A DNA stretch of 8,602 nucleotides from Klebsiella pneumoniae. Its GTDB lineage: Bacteria; Pseudomonadota; Gammaproteobacteria; Ga0077536. Position 1 is the stretch's first letter. Each line of letters starts with the position of its first letter. The notes under the pieces were generated by a model that was not told where the DNA came from, made no database searches, and saw only the letters and a list, made by a program, of their open reading frames with translations. Where the stretch lies: positions 1-8,602 of the forward strand of contig CAMCBY010000145.1 of the NCBI GenBank assembly GCA_945873015.1. Reading direction: 5' to 3'. Shown here piece after piece: positions 1-6,771 of the stretch. The position numbers and the translations under genes were made by a program.

Positions 1-469
1 CGATTTCGCCGGTCACACGGCCGAATTGATCGAAGTGATGGGCAGAGCCGAAGGTCGAACCCACGGCGGTCAAAGGTTCCGGCGGCATCACACCCTCGAA
101 GATCAAATTGGCCTTGAAGCGGTCGCCATCGTCATAGCCCAATGCGTAACGCTGACAGGGCTCAAGCACTTTGATCGACACGCCATTACCAAGCTTGCAA
201 TCATCGAGATCCTGCTCGCGCGACAACTGCTGCGCCGAATAGTTGGCCGAATACAGGATCTCCCACGGCAGATGCGCGCTGTCGTCCCACACCCAGGCGC
301 CGCCGGCAACGGTGCCGATGTTGGGGCGGAACATCGAGTAGAACCAGCCGCCGAGTTTACGTTCGGGATGATGAAAGGAGAACCACGAAGTTTCCGTTGC
401 CCACCAGTCATCTCCCATCTCGGCAAAATGAAATTTATCGTCGCGCGGCGTGAAGCGTTGAGTGGACAT
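1..469 (-). CDS. DUF7064/DUF7065-like (AttH/CrtC-like) protein, 3' end cut by window edge
   Basis: This is an open leftward frame of 156 codons that starts at ATG 469 and runs off the left edge, so the C-terminal half is missing. The protein begins MSTQRFTPRDDKFHF. It has a tryptophan-rich start (DDWWATETSWFSFHHPE), a GGWFYSMFRPN segment, GGAWVWDD, and near the visible end HFDQFGRVTGEI. The same order of blocks (FAFYAPDG, MGVYRNMN, DGAAVVI, FDQIGLANGWL) occurs in the protein at 3214-4326, so I call them paralogues. The family is known mainly as DUF7064/DUF7065, with a suspected lipocalin-like AttH/CrtC-type beta fold; no reaction is established. An AAGGAA ribosome site (476-481) overlaps the TAA of the upstream SMP-30 gene, only 10 nt away, so the two are surely cotranscribed. 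The reading frame is sure; the family name is moderately sure. Confidence 0.72.
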   Translation of the reverse strand, partial: MSTQRFTPRDDKFHFAEMGDDWWATETSWFSFHHPERKLGGWFYSMFRPNIGTVAGGAWVWDDSAHLPWEILYSANYSAQQLSREQDLDDCKLGNGVSIKVLEPCQRYALGYDDGDRFKANLIFEGVMPPEPLTAVGSTFGSAHHFDQFGRVTGEI

Positions 470-479
470 CGGCGTTTCC

Positions 480-1424
480 TTATATCTGATGAACGAGGGG
501 CAGACCGGGCACCGGGCTGCGCACTTTGACGACGTAATCGCGGGTCACGCTGCCGATGTAGAGGTCGCACATGTCCGGCCCGCCCCAACTGACGTTGGTC
601 GGGCTGTGCATGAGTTCGCCGGTCGGATCCGACAGCACCGTCAGCACCTCACCACTCGGCGTTATCGCAACCACCTTGTTGGCCAGCACCAGGGTCACCC
701 ATAAATTTCCGTCTTGGTCGAAACCACAGCCGTCGGTCGGGCCGAGCTGCGAGCGCAATTCCGCTGTGACCGGGCGCCGCGCCTGCACTTCCTTATGGGT
801 CAGGCCGAGCTTGGGGCCATAGGCTTCGGCAGCGCCTAAGGACCCATCGGCGCGAATCGCGTAACGCACGATGTTGCAACTGGTGGTCTGGCACACGTAG
901 AGATGTTTTTCACCGGCATCGAAGGCCATGCCGTTGGCGAACTTGATGCCTTCGGCGACCACTGTCACGCGGCCATCGGGATCAAGCCGAAACACCAGGC
1001 CATCGTCCTGCCCGTCCCATGCGGCGTCGAGCGAACCCCAGGTGGAATGGCTGCACCAGATACGATCGTGGCTGTCGACCAAGGGATAGTTGCAGCCAAA
1101 CAATTTGCGGCCGCCGAGTTCGCCGACCAGCAATTCCACTTCACCCGTGCGTGGATCAAGTCGTTGCAAAGGACCGTGGCCATCTTCCGGACCGCCGAAG
1201 TTGGCGATCAGCACCCGCCCCTGGCGGTCCATGTTGATGCCGTTGGGCGCGCCGCCGGCATGGCCAATGCGCGTGATGCTGCCGTCGGCGTTCAAACGTG
1301 CGCAGGCGCTCAGCTGATCCGACAGCCACACCGTGCCGTCGCGCGCCACCACCACGTCTTCCGGGCGTTTCACACCCAGCGCTACTTTGCTCGCAGTCGC
1401 GAGCGAGATCTCCTGCAAAGCCAT
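480..1424 (-). CDS. SMP-30/gluconolactonase/LRE family protein (probable lactonase)
   Basis: A 314-residue six-bladed beta-propeller protein of the SMP-30/gluconolactonase family, which hydrolyses sugar or other lactones using one divalent metal. Expected metal and substrate residues are present: Glu22 in RPEDVVV, Asn112 in FGCNYPLVD, Asn164 in KFANGMAFD and Asp231 in GPTDGCGFD. Blade repeats of the type DxxGxxW appear at DGTVW (29-33), SHDRIWCS (118-125) and DGNLWVT (238-244). There is no signal peptide, so it is probably cytoplasmic. The ATG at 1424 is preceded by GGGAG (1436-1440), 10 nt upstream, and by a good leftward promoter. It is the first gene of a leftward unit with the DUF7064-like gene. 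The family also contains phosphotriesterase- and strictosidine-synthase-like members, so the lactone substrate is not known. In a catabolic setting, opening a lactone intermediate is the natural reading. Confidence 0.88.
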   Translation of the reverse strand: MALQEISLATASKVALGVKRPEDVVVARDGTVWLSDQLSACARLNADGSITRIGHAGGAPNGINMDRQGRVLIANFGGPEDGHGPLQRLDPRTGEVELLVGELGGRKLFGCNYPLVDSHDRIWCSHSTWGSLDAAWDGQDDGLVFRLDPDGRVTVVAEGIKFANGMAFDAGEKHLYVCQTTSCNIVRYAIRADGSLGAAEAYGPKLGLTHKEVQARRPVTAELRSQLGPTDGCGFDQDGNLWVTLVLANKVVAITPSGEVLTVLSDPTGELMHSPTNVSWGGPDMCDLYIGSVTRDYVVKVRSPVPGLPLVHQI

Positions 1425-1453
1425 GGCGCTCGTGTCTCCCTTTGGGTGCGACG

Positions 1454-1481
1454 ATTATATGCGCGACTCGATGGCTTTCCA
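1454..1481 (-). promoter_or_regulatory. Probable sigma70-type promoter of the SMP-30 unit
   Basis: Read on the minus strand, a perfect TATAAT (-10, plus positions 1454-1459) lies 16 nt downstream of TGGAAA (-35, 1476-1481), which matches four of six bases of TTGACA. Transcription would start near 1447, leaving a short leader of about 23 nt before the ATG at 1424 that includes the GGGAG ribosome site. The spacing and position are right; the -35 box is only fair. Confidence 0.5.
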
Positions 1482-1548
1482 GACTCGCAAAATGAGGGCG
1501 TGGTATTGCGAGTTTATTTGTCTCGAATGAATGTCCCTCGCGCTTTTT

Positions 1549-1636
1549 ATTGTGGGTCAGACTTCAGTCTGACATTCAGTGAGATGCCGGATAGATGACT
1601 TGTTATGTAGAGTCAGACTGAAGTCTGACCCACAAT
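1549..1636. repeat. REP pair in inverted orientation (BIME-like), GTGG-headed hairpins
   Basis: The segments 1549-1573 and 1612-1636 are exact 25-nt reverse complements, separated by 38 nt. Each arm is itself a hairpin: after the tetranucleotide GTGG (1552-1555; on the other strand 1630-1633) comes GTCAGACTTCAGTCTGAC, an 8-bp palindromic stem around a 2-nt centre. A GT(A/G)G head followed by a palindrome is the layout of REP sequences mobilised by REP-associated tyrosine transposases (RAYTs). Two REPs facing each other form a BIME. No transposase lies in the window, so this would be a non-autonomous copy. The whole could also fold as one long 25-bp hairpin in RNA from either strand. It sits between divergent genes, upstream of both promoters. 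Confidence 0.75.
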
Positions 1637-1679
1637 GTCCGGCACGCGCACGGACAACTCCAGCCCACCCGATCTCGGC

Positions 1680-1709
1680 ATGATGCGCTGCGCGCGCCGC
1701 CCCTATACT
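1680..1709 (+). promoter_or_regulatory. Weak candidate promoter for the rightward operon
   Basis: TATACT at 1704-1709 resembles a -10 box and lies 33 nt before the chosen ATG at 1743. The best -35 with acceptable spacing (ATGATG, 1680-1685, 18-nt spacer) matches only three of six consensus bases. If real, it would need an activator or a different sigma factor. This is offered because no better rightward promoter was seen between the repeat and the gene. Confidence 0.25.
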
Positions 1710-1730
1710 GGGGAATCAACGGCGCAGGCC

Positions 1731-1734
1731 AGGA
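1731..1734 (+). promoter_or_regulatory. Ribosome binding site fixing the phosphotransferase start
   Basis: AGGA lies 8 nt before the ATG at 1743. The longer in-frame start at 1635 lies inside the REP repeat and has no such site, so 1743 is preferred. Confidence 0.55.
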
Positions 1735-1742
1735 CCCACCCC

Positions 1743-2756
1743 ATGAACGAAGCCGCAGCGCACGGCGATGTGCGCGACATGATTGCGCGCCAGCTCGTCG
1801 CAGTGCTCAGTGCCGAGTGGCCGGCCGCGCGTGAACTTGCGATTGCCGATCTGCATCGCACCTCGACCGGCCTGTCGCGCGAGAACTGGGTGTTCGAAGC
1901 GCAGTGGCGCGACCACGGCGGGGCACGCTCACAACGCATGATCCTGCGTCGCGATCCGCCCGCCAGTCTGCTTTTGACCGACCGACGCTGGGAGTTCCGG
2001 GTGTTGCGGGCGCTGGAAAACACCGCCGTGCCGGCGCCGCCGGTGCGCTGGGTCGACAGCGGTTCGACGGTGTTTGGCGCGCCGGCCATGATCATGGATT
2101 TTGTCGCCGGCTCCTGCGACTGGTATGTACTCGCGGGCGAACGCCCGCTCGCTGAACGCGTTCACATCGGGCAAAGTTTTATCGCCCTGCTGGCCGGCAT
2201 TCAACAAGTCGATTGGCGCGCGCGCGAGCTCGGTGATGGCCGCGCGGACGACGCCTATGGCGCCCATGCTGAGCTCAACTTCTGGGAAAGCGAACTGCAA
2301 CGGGTAGCGGTCGAGCCGCTGCCGGAAATGGCCTTGGCCCTTGCCTGGCTGCGGCGGCGCGCGCCGCGCCCGCAGGCCGTGGTGCTGGTGCACGGCGACT
2401 TCAAGCCCGGTAATGCGCTGCTGGTTGGTCACGACATCAGTGCCATGCTTGACTGGGAGACCGCCCATCTCGGCGACCCGCTGGAAGATCTCGGCTGGAT
2501 CACCAACCCGCCGCGCGCCCGCGAGCAGCAGATCCCCGATCACTGGCAGCGTGAACACATCGTCGCGGCGTTCAGCGCCGCTACCGGTTACTGCGTCGAC
2601 CCCGTCGAGCTCAACTGGTGGAACGTGTTCTCGTGCTGGAAGTTGTCGGTGATTGTGCTGACTGGTGTCGAAGCCTTTGTGACCGGCAAGATGGACCGCA
2701 TCTATCACAACCCGGTGTGGCTGTTTCAACAGATGTTTTCGATGATGAAGGACTAA
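1743..2756 (+). CDS. APH-family phosphotransferase (LvaA/ACAD10-like kinase)
   Basis: A 337-residue kinase-fold protein of the aminoglycoside phosphotransferase (APH, PF01636) superfamily. Visible parts are a nucleotide-loop region GLSRENWVFEA (43-53), RMILRRDPP (65-73) where related enzymes have LRR instead of the usual lysine motif, an alpha-C-like WEFRVLRAL with Glu84, the catalytic loop HGDFKPGN with Asp219 and Asn224, and the metal-binding LDWE with Asp237. It resembles the branch containing LvaA and the kinase domain of ACAD10/11, which phosphorylates hydroxyacyl-CoA rather than antibiotics. That substrate assignment is inference. It is the first gene of a tight operon: the small gene downstream starts 3 nt after its stop, and LvaA too is paired with a small partner. 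A resistance role is unlikely in this context. The start is chosen by the AGGA site; codons 1635-1742 would fall in the repeat. Confidence 0.85.
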   Translation: MNEAAAHGDVRDMIARQLVAVLSAEWPAARELAIADLHRTSTGLSRENWVFEAQWRDHGGARSQRMILRRDPPASLLLTDRRWEFRVLRALENTAVPAPPVRWVDSGSTVFGAPAMIMDFVAGSCDWYVLAGERPLAERVHIGQSFIALLAGIQQVDWRARELGDGRADDAYGAHAELNFWESELQRVAVEPLPEMALALAWLRRRAPRPQAVVLVHGDFKPGNALLVGHDISAMLDWETAHLGDPLEDLGWITNPPRAREQQIPDHWQREHIVAAFSAATGYCVDPVELNWWNVFSCWKLSVIVLTGVEAFVTGKMDRIYHNPVWLFQQMFSMMKD

Positions 2757-2759
2757 GCC

Positions 2760-3200
2760 ATGCGCCCGAATGTCAACGAGCAACTGGAAGGCATGTGCCG
2801 CATCCTTGAAACCGCGGTAGCGCCTGAACTCAACAACGGCTACACCCTGGAAACCCTGCGCAGCCTGGTCGCCAATGTGCGTATGCTGGGCCGCGCCTGG
2901 CATCAGTTGCTGCCGTTCCTGCATTGGGACAACGCCGCCATGCTGGACTTGTTGCGCGAGGCGCAAGACTGCGCCGATGCCGCGCTGCGCGCGCGCCTTG
3001 ATGAGGCGCTCGACACGCCACCCGCCGATCCCGCCGACGCGCTCAGTGCCGAGACCCGCAACGACATTTTGCGGGCCCTGTTGTGTGATTGTCTCGACGG
3101 CCCGGCCGCGCTCACCGCTCGCATCGCCGCGCATTTGTCCGAGCGCTCGCGCCGTTATCCGCTGCGCCTGACCGGCGCCGTACCCAAACACAAGAGTTGA
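2760..3200 (+). CDS. Small helical protein, DUF6285/LvaB-like partner of the phosphotransferase
   Basis: A 146-residue protein with no signal peptide or membrane segment and a strongly helical look. Its N-terminal part (RPNVNEQLEGMCRILETAV, then APELNN, then LETLRSLVANVRML) follows the pattern of DUF6285 proteins: Arg-Pro start, amphipathic helix, P-x-L turn, and a helix ending in VAN-x-x-x-(L/I). Such proteins typically sit beside APH-family phosphotransferases, and LvaB of Pseudomonas putida, a small protein that boosts LvaA kinase activity, occupies the same position. Here the ATG is 3 nt after the phosphotransferase stop, which implies translational coupling and probably a complex. The C-terminal half (residues 80-146) is alanine- and arginine-rich and longer than I would expect for the family. 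I recognise the family from pattern only; the link to LvaB is inference. Confidence 0.68.
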   Translation: MRPNVNEQLEGMCRILETAVAPELNNGYTLETLRSLVANVRMLGRAWHQLLPFLHWDNAAMLDLLREAQDCADAALRARLDEALDTPPADPADALSAETRNDILRALLCDCLDGPAALTARIAAHLSERSRRYPLRLTGAVPKHKS

Positions 3201-3213
3201 GGAACGAGCCATC

Positions 3214-4326
3214 ATGTTGACCGCGATGGACGATACCCTGTGGCATCAGATCCCCAGCACTTTTGATCACGTCGGCACCAGCGACCCACGTTTTTTCGAC
3301 CGCCACTGGTTCGCGTTTTATGCGCCCGATGGGAGTGGTGCGGCGCAAGTGACGATGGGTGTATACCGCAACATGAATGTGCTGGATGGCGCGGCCGTGG
3401 TTATCAATGGCGGCCAGCAATACAACGCGCGCGCCTCGCAGTCGCTCGGCCGTGAGTTTCAAACCCGTTGCGGACCGCTCGCCATCGAGATGGTGGCGCC
3501 GCTTGCCGCCTTTCGCCTGACTATCGAGGCCGGCGACCATCTGCGCGGCGAAATTGACTGGACCGCGATCGTGCCGCCCCATGAAGAGCAGCCGCACTTC
3601 CGTCGCCAGCGCGCGCGGGTGGTGGAGGACTATCAACGTTTCGATCAAATTGGTCTCGCCAATGGCTGGCTGGAAACCGACGGTGCGCGCATCACAGTCA
3701 ACAACTGGTGGGCGTGTCGCGATCATTCCTGGGGCGTGCGGCCGCGCATGGGCATACGCGAGCCCGTGACCGGTGTCGAAGAAGGGCTGGATGAACGCGG
3801 CTTCACCCTCGCGTTTCTGTTTTTCTCCACCGACACCCTCGCCGGCCATGTACAACTGAACGGCCGCGAAGGCGAGCCGCGTTACACCACCGGCATGATT
3901 CGTGAGATAGCGAGCGGCCGCGAATGGGAAGTCGACGATGTCAGTCTTGACGTCGAATTACACGAGGGCACGCGCCGCTTTCGCCATGCAAGCCTGCACG
4001 CCACACTCGCCGATGGCAGCGACCTCACGCTGGACGCGAGCGCCATCGGCGCGGCTATCGCCATGCAGGGTCTCGGCTACAGCGGTGGTTATGACGACCA
4101 CAAAGGGCTAGGCGTATGGCGCGGCAACGAAGTCATCGAACTCGACCGATGGGATGTCTCGGCGCCGGCGCGGATTGACTATGGCAATGGCCGCAGCAAC
4201 GAACACTGGCATCGGATTCAACCGGTGGCAGTAACCGCCCGCCACGGTGCCAACGCCGTCAGTCGTGGCACCGGCAGCATGACCCTGGTCTTGAGCGGCC
4301 GCATCACCAGCCTTGGCCTTGAGTAG
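3214..4326 (+). CDS. DUF7064/DUF7065-like (AttH/CrtC-like) protein
   Basis: A 370-residue protein, full length. The N-terminal half carries HWFAFYAPDG, MGVYRNMN, DGAAVVINGG and GDHLRGEIDW. A linker block YQRFDQIGLANGWLETDG leads to the signature WWACRDHSWGVRP, a form of the RD(R/H)SWG-x-R motif that I associate with DUF7064-type proteins. The C-terminal half is beta-rich. No signal peptide is seen, so it is probably cytoplasmic. Homologues are found in steroid- and hydrocarbon-degrading bacteria; the fold is thought to resemble AttH/CrtC hydratase-like lipocalin pairs, but no reaction is proven. GAGGAA (3199-3204) overlaps the upstream TGA and sits 9 nt before the ATG at 3214, favouring that start over Met5 at 3226. 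It is paralogous to the partial gene at 1-469, which is expressed in the other direction. Confidence 0.78.
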   Translation: MLTAMDDTLWHQIPSTFDHVGTSDPRFFDRHWFAFYAPDGSGAAQVTMGVYRNMNVLDGAAVVINGGQQYNARASQSLGREFQTRCGPLAIEMVAPLAAFRLTIEAGDHLRGEIDWTAIVPPHEEQPHFRRQRARVVEDYQRFDQIGLANGWLETDGARITVNNWWACRDHSWGVRPRMGIREPVTGVEEGLDERGFTLAFLFFSTDTLAGHVQLNGREGEPRYTTGMIREIASGREWEVDDVSLDVELHEGTRRFRHASLHATLADGSDLTLDASAIGAAIAMQGLGYSGGYDDHKGLGVWRGNEVIELDRWDVSAPARIDYGNGRSNEHWHRIQPVAVTARHGANAVSRGTGSMTLVLSGRITSLGLE

Positions 4327-4332
4327 ATACCC

Positions 4333-5520
4333 ATGAGCAGCAACGACGACAAACCACTGGCCGGCATTCGTGTCCTCGAATTCGCACAAATGGTGGCCGC
4401 CCCTTCGGCCGCGCTGATGCTGGCCGACTACGGCGCCGACGTGGTCAAGGTCGAACCGCCGGAGGGTGACAACGCGCGCAATCTGCGCTCGGCGGCCGCC
4501 GCCGAGCTGCCGGTGTCGCCAATATTTCTCGCCTATAACCGCGGCAAACGCCTGCTGCGTCTCGACTTGCGCGAGGCCGGCCAACTGGCGATTGCCAAAC
4601 GTCTGGTGGCTGCCGCCGATGTGCTGATTGAAGCATCGCGGCCAGGCGCGATGGAGCGCCTCGGGCTCGGGCCAGACGCGGCACTGGCGCTCAATCCGCG
4701 CCTCATCTACGGCTCGGTATCGGGCTTCGGCTGGACTGCGGGTGTCCGCGACAAGCGCGGCGTCGACCTCATCGTGCAGGCCGAAAGCGGCATCATGGCG
4801 GTGACCGGGCCGCGCGACACGCCGATGAAAGTCGGCTTCACGGCGGTCGATGCCGCCAGCGGTCACGCCTTCTGTCATGCACTGCTGGCGGCGCTGTTCA
4901 AACGCGAACGCAGCGGCCGCGGCGAAGTGGTGCGCGTCAGTCTCTATGATGTCGCATTGCATCTGCAGTCAGGGCCGCTGGTGGAGTACCTCATGACCGG
5001 TGTACAACTGCCGCGCAGCGGCAATAGTGCGCCGCTCGGCTCACCGGCAGATCTGTTGCGCTGTGGTGACGGCGCGATCGTGATAGCGGCCTATCTGCCC
5101 AGTCACTGGCTGGCGATGGTGAAAGTGCTGGGGGCGGAGTCGCTGGCCGACGACCCGCGTTTCGCGACCGCGACCGATCGCATCAATCATCGCGCAGCCT
5201 TGATCGAAATTCTCGAAACCTGCCTCGCCAGCGACAGTGCGGCGGCATGGGAAACGCGGCTCGCCGCCGCTGGCCTGCTGGTCGGGCAGGTCAAGGACTA
5301 TGCCGCTGTGACACGTTCACCCTACACCCTCGAAGCCCACAGCATCGCGCCGGCCGGCACCTCTTATGGCGTACACAATCCGGCGCTGTTCGCCAGTCAG
5401 CCGCGTGGCGAACTCGCGCCCTATCGCGAATGCGAGACAGCCGATATTGAGTGGCTGGCGGCGGACGACCACCGCGCCGGCGCGATGTCTGCTGGAAATG
5501 TTCAGAACGAGAGCCCATGA
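4333..5520 (+). CDS. Family III CoA-transferase (CaiB/BaiF)
   Basis: A 395-residue CoA-transferase that would move CoA from a donor thioester to a carboxylic acid, activating it for further breakdown. The N-terminal block LAGIRVLEFAQMVAAPSAALMLADYGADVVKVEPPEGD (9-46 region) and YNRGKRLLRLDL are family hallmarks. The catalytic aspartate, Asp169 in formyl-CoA transferase, corresponds to Asp173 in VGFTAVDAASG. The position of the racemase histidine (GHD in alpha-methylacyl-CoA racemase) is Val144 in RGVDLIVQA, so transferase is preferred over racemase. Further family blocks are GRGEVVRVSLYD (195-206) and the C-terminal GLLVGQVKDY. It starts 6 nt after the DUF7064-like gene with only a weak ribosome site. 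Its stop overlaps the next ATG in an ATGA, so it is coupled to the Rieske gene. The donor and acceptor acids cannot be read from the sequence. Confidence 0.92.
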   Translation: MSSNDDKPLAGIRVLEFAQMVAAPSAALMLADYGADVVKVEPPEGDNARNLRSAAAAELPVSPIFLAYNRGKRLLRLDLREAGQLAIAKRLVAAADVLIEASRPGAMERLGLGPDAALALNPRLIYGSVSGFGWTAGVRDKRGVDLIVQAESGIMAVTGPRDTPMKVGFTAVDAASGHAFCHALLAALFKRERSGRGEVVRVSLYDVALHLQSGPLVEYLMTGVQLPRSGNSAPLGSPADLLRCGDGAIVIAAYLPSHWLAMVKVLGAESLADDPRFATATDRINHRAALIEILETCLASDSAAAWETRLAAAGLLVGQVKDYAAVTRSPYTLEAHSIAPAGTSYGVHNPALFASQPRGELAPYRECETADIEWLAADDHRAGAMSAGNVQNESP

Positions 5521-6731
5521 CGCAAACCACCAGCCACCATGCCAAGCATCTGCCACCAGCGCCACTCAATGACGCATTGACCGCGCTGTTCCAACGTTTG
5601 CTCGACGAAATGGAACAGGTCGAAAGCAGTGAGTGGGACGGCCAGGAAGGCTACGTCGATGTCGCCGCCTACAGCGACCCGGCGCATCTGTCGCGCGAAA
5701 TTGCCCACGTGCTGCGCAAACTGCCGGTATGTCTCGGCCACGCCGATCAATTGCCGGACGCTGGCAGCATGCTTGCGCGTGACATCTTCGGTCTGCCGTT
5801 GCTGCTGGTGCGCGATCGCACGGGCGAGATCAATGTGCTGCTGAATGTCTGCCGGCATCGCGGCGCACGACTGGTGGTGGGCGAAAATGAAGTGTGCCGA
5901 CGCGCCACGTTGAGCTGCCCATATCATGCCTGGACCTACGATCTGGAAGGCACACTGCGCAGTATCCCCGCGGCAGCCGGCTTTCCGAATACCGACAAGA
6001 CCCTGCATGGATTGAAGCGTTTGCCCGCACAGGTGCGCCACGGTTTGATCTGGGCGGTGCTGGACAGCGATGCAACCGAGATTGATGTCGGCGCCTTCCT
6101 CGGCGACATCGACGACGACCTCACCACCTTGGGTCTCGGCAGCCATCGTTTCTTCCGTCAGCATACGCGGCGCTGCCCGACCAACTGGAAATTGATGATG
6201 GATGCTTTCCAGGAGGTCTATCACATCAAGACCCTGCACAGCCGCACCATCGCGCCATTCTTTCTCAACATGAAGACCGCTGGTGAAGGCGCGGGACTGC
6301 ATACCCGCATTCTGGTCGGACGCGACAAACTGCCGCAGGCTCAGAGTTTGCCTGCCGAGGCCTGGGATGTTCGTCGGCACGCAACCTTGACCCACGCTAT
6401 CTTCCCCAACAGCTTGCTTATCTATCATCCCGACGCCACCAGTCACATGGCGATGTTCCCCATCACGCCGGACGAAATGCTGTTCGTGCACAGCTTCTTC
6501 ACGCCCCATGCGCCGCGCGACGCAGACGAACGCGCGCACTGGGATCGCACTTTCGAAATGATCGATGGCGGCGTCTTCAGCGCCGAAGACTTGTTCATCT
6601 CCGAACAGATCCAGCTCGGTGTTCGGTCGGGCGTCAATCAACAATTTGTGTTTGGTCGCTTCGAGCAGCATCTGCGTCGCTATCACGATAATCTCGCCAA
6701 CATGATCAAAGCGGCCGAAGCCGGCGCTTGA
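5517..6731 (+). CDS. Rieske non-heme iron oxygenase, alpha (catalytic) subunit
   Basis: A 404-residue ring-hydroxylating oxygenase large subunit. The Rieske [2Fe-2S] ligands are Cys112 and His114 in NVCRHRGA and Cys134 and His137 in SCPYHAW; the stretch between the pairs is 19 residues, slightly longer than the usual 15-17. The catalytic domain has NWKLMMDAFQEVYHIKTLH with His236 and His241 as mononuclear iron ligands and Asp229 as the probable bridging residue. Asp358 in SAEDLFISEQIQ is the likely third iron ligand. It would insert oxygen into an aromatic ring or C-H bond using electrons from a ferredoxin and reductase, neither of which is in the window; no beta subunit is next to it either. 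The ATG at 5517 overlaps the CoA-transferase stop (ATGA). An earlier in-frame start at 5451 would lie inside that gene and is rejected. It is the last gene of the operon. The substrate is unknown. Confidence 0.93.
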   Translation: MTQTTSHHAKHLPPAPLNDALTALFQRLLDEMEQVESSEWDGQEGYVDVAAYSDPAHLSREIAHVLRKLPVCLGHADQLPDAGSMLARDIFGLPLLLVRDRTGEINVLLNVCRHRGARLVVGENEVCRRATLSCPYHAWTYDLEGTLRSIPAAAGFPNTDKTLHGLKRLPAQVRHGLIWAVLDSDATEIDVGAFLGDIDDDLTTLGLGSHRFFRQHTRRCPTNWKLMMDAFQEVYHIKTLHSRTIAPFFLNMKTAGEGAGLHTRILVGRDKLPQAQSLPAEAWDVRRHATLTHAIFPNSLLIYHPDATSHMAMFPITPDEMLFVHSFFTPHAPRDADERAHWDRTFEMIDGGVFSAEDLFISEQIQLGVRSGVNQQFVFGRFEQHLRRYHDNLANMIKAAEAGA

Positions 6732-6771
6732 GTTCAAGGCACCAGCACACGCACACCAAACTGTGACCGGC

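Larger units (their letters stand above)
1425..1742. other. Divergent intergenic region with promoters and a BIME-type repeat
   Basis: These 318 nt separate the leftward SMP-30 unit from the rightward operon and hold no supported gene. They contain a leftward promoter near 1454-1481, a pair of inverted REP hairpins (1549-1636) and a weak rightward -10-like box near 1704. The in-frame ATG at 1635, inside the repeat, is not taken as the start of the phosphotransferase. No regulator binding site could be named. Confidence 0.8.

Noticed and set aside
903..1598. Plus-strand open frame of 231 codons opposite the SMP-30 gene and into the intergenic region
   Set aside because: The SMP-30 motifs are on the minus strand, and this frame runs through the promoter and the first REP arm.
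1549..1636. CRISPR array or insertion-sequence ends
   Set aside because: There are only two units, in inverted rather than direct orientation, only 38 nt apart, with no transposase and no regular spacers.
1635..1742. N-terminal extension of the phosphotransferase from the ATG at 1635
   Set aside because: The start lies inside the REP arm, lacks a ribosome site and adds a low-complexity leader; AGGA before 1743 fits better.
1743..2756. Antibiotic resistance gene (aminoglycoside or macrolide phosphotransferase)
   Set aside because: The LRRDPP motif, the coupled small partner and the catabolic operon fit a metabolic LvaA/ACAD10-like kinase better.
1929..3215. Minus-strand open frame of 428 codons opposite the phosphotransferase and the small gene
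   Set aside because: It overlaps two well-supported genes, lacks a ribosome site, resembles no family and has the His/Arg/Gly-rich composition typical of antisense frames in GC-rich DNA.
4108..4962. Minus-strand open frame of 284 codons opposite the CoA-transferase start
   Set aside because: It spans the junction of two clear plus-strand genes and has no motif or ribosome site.
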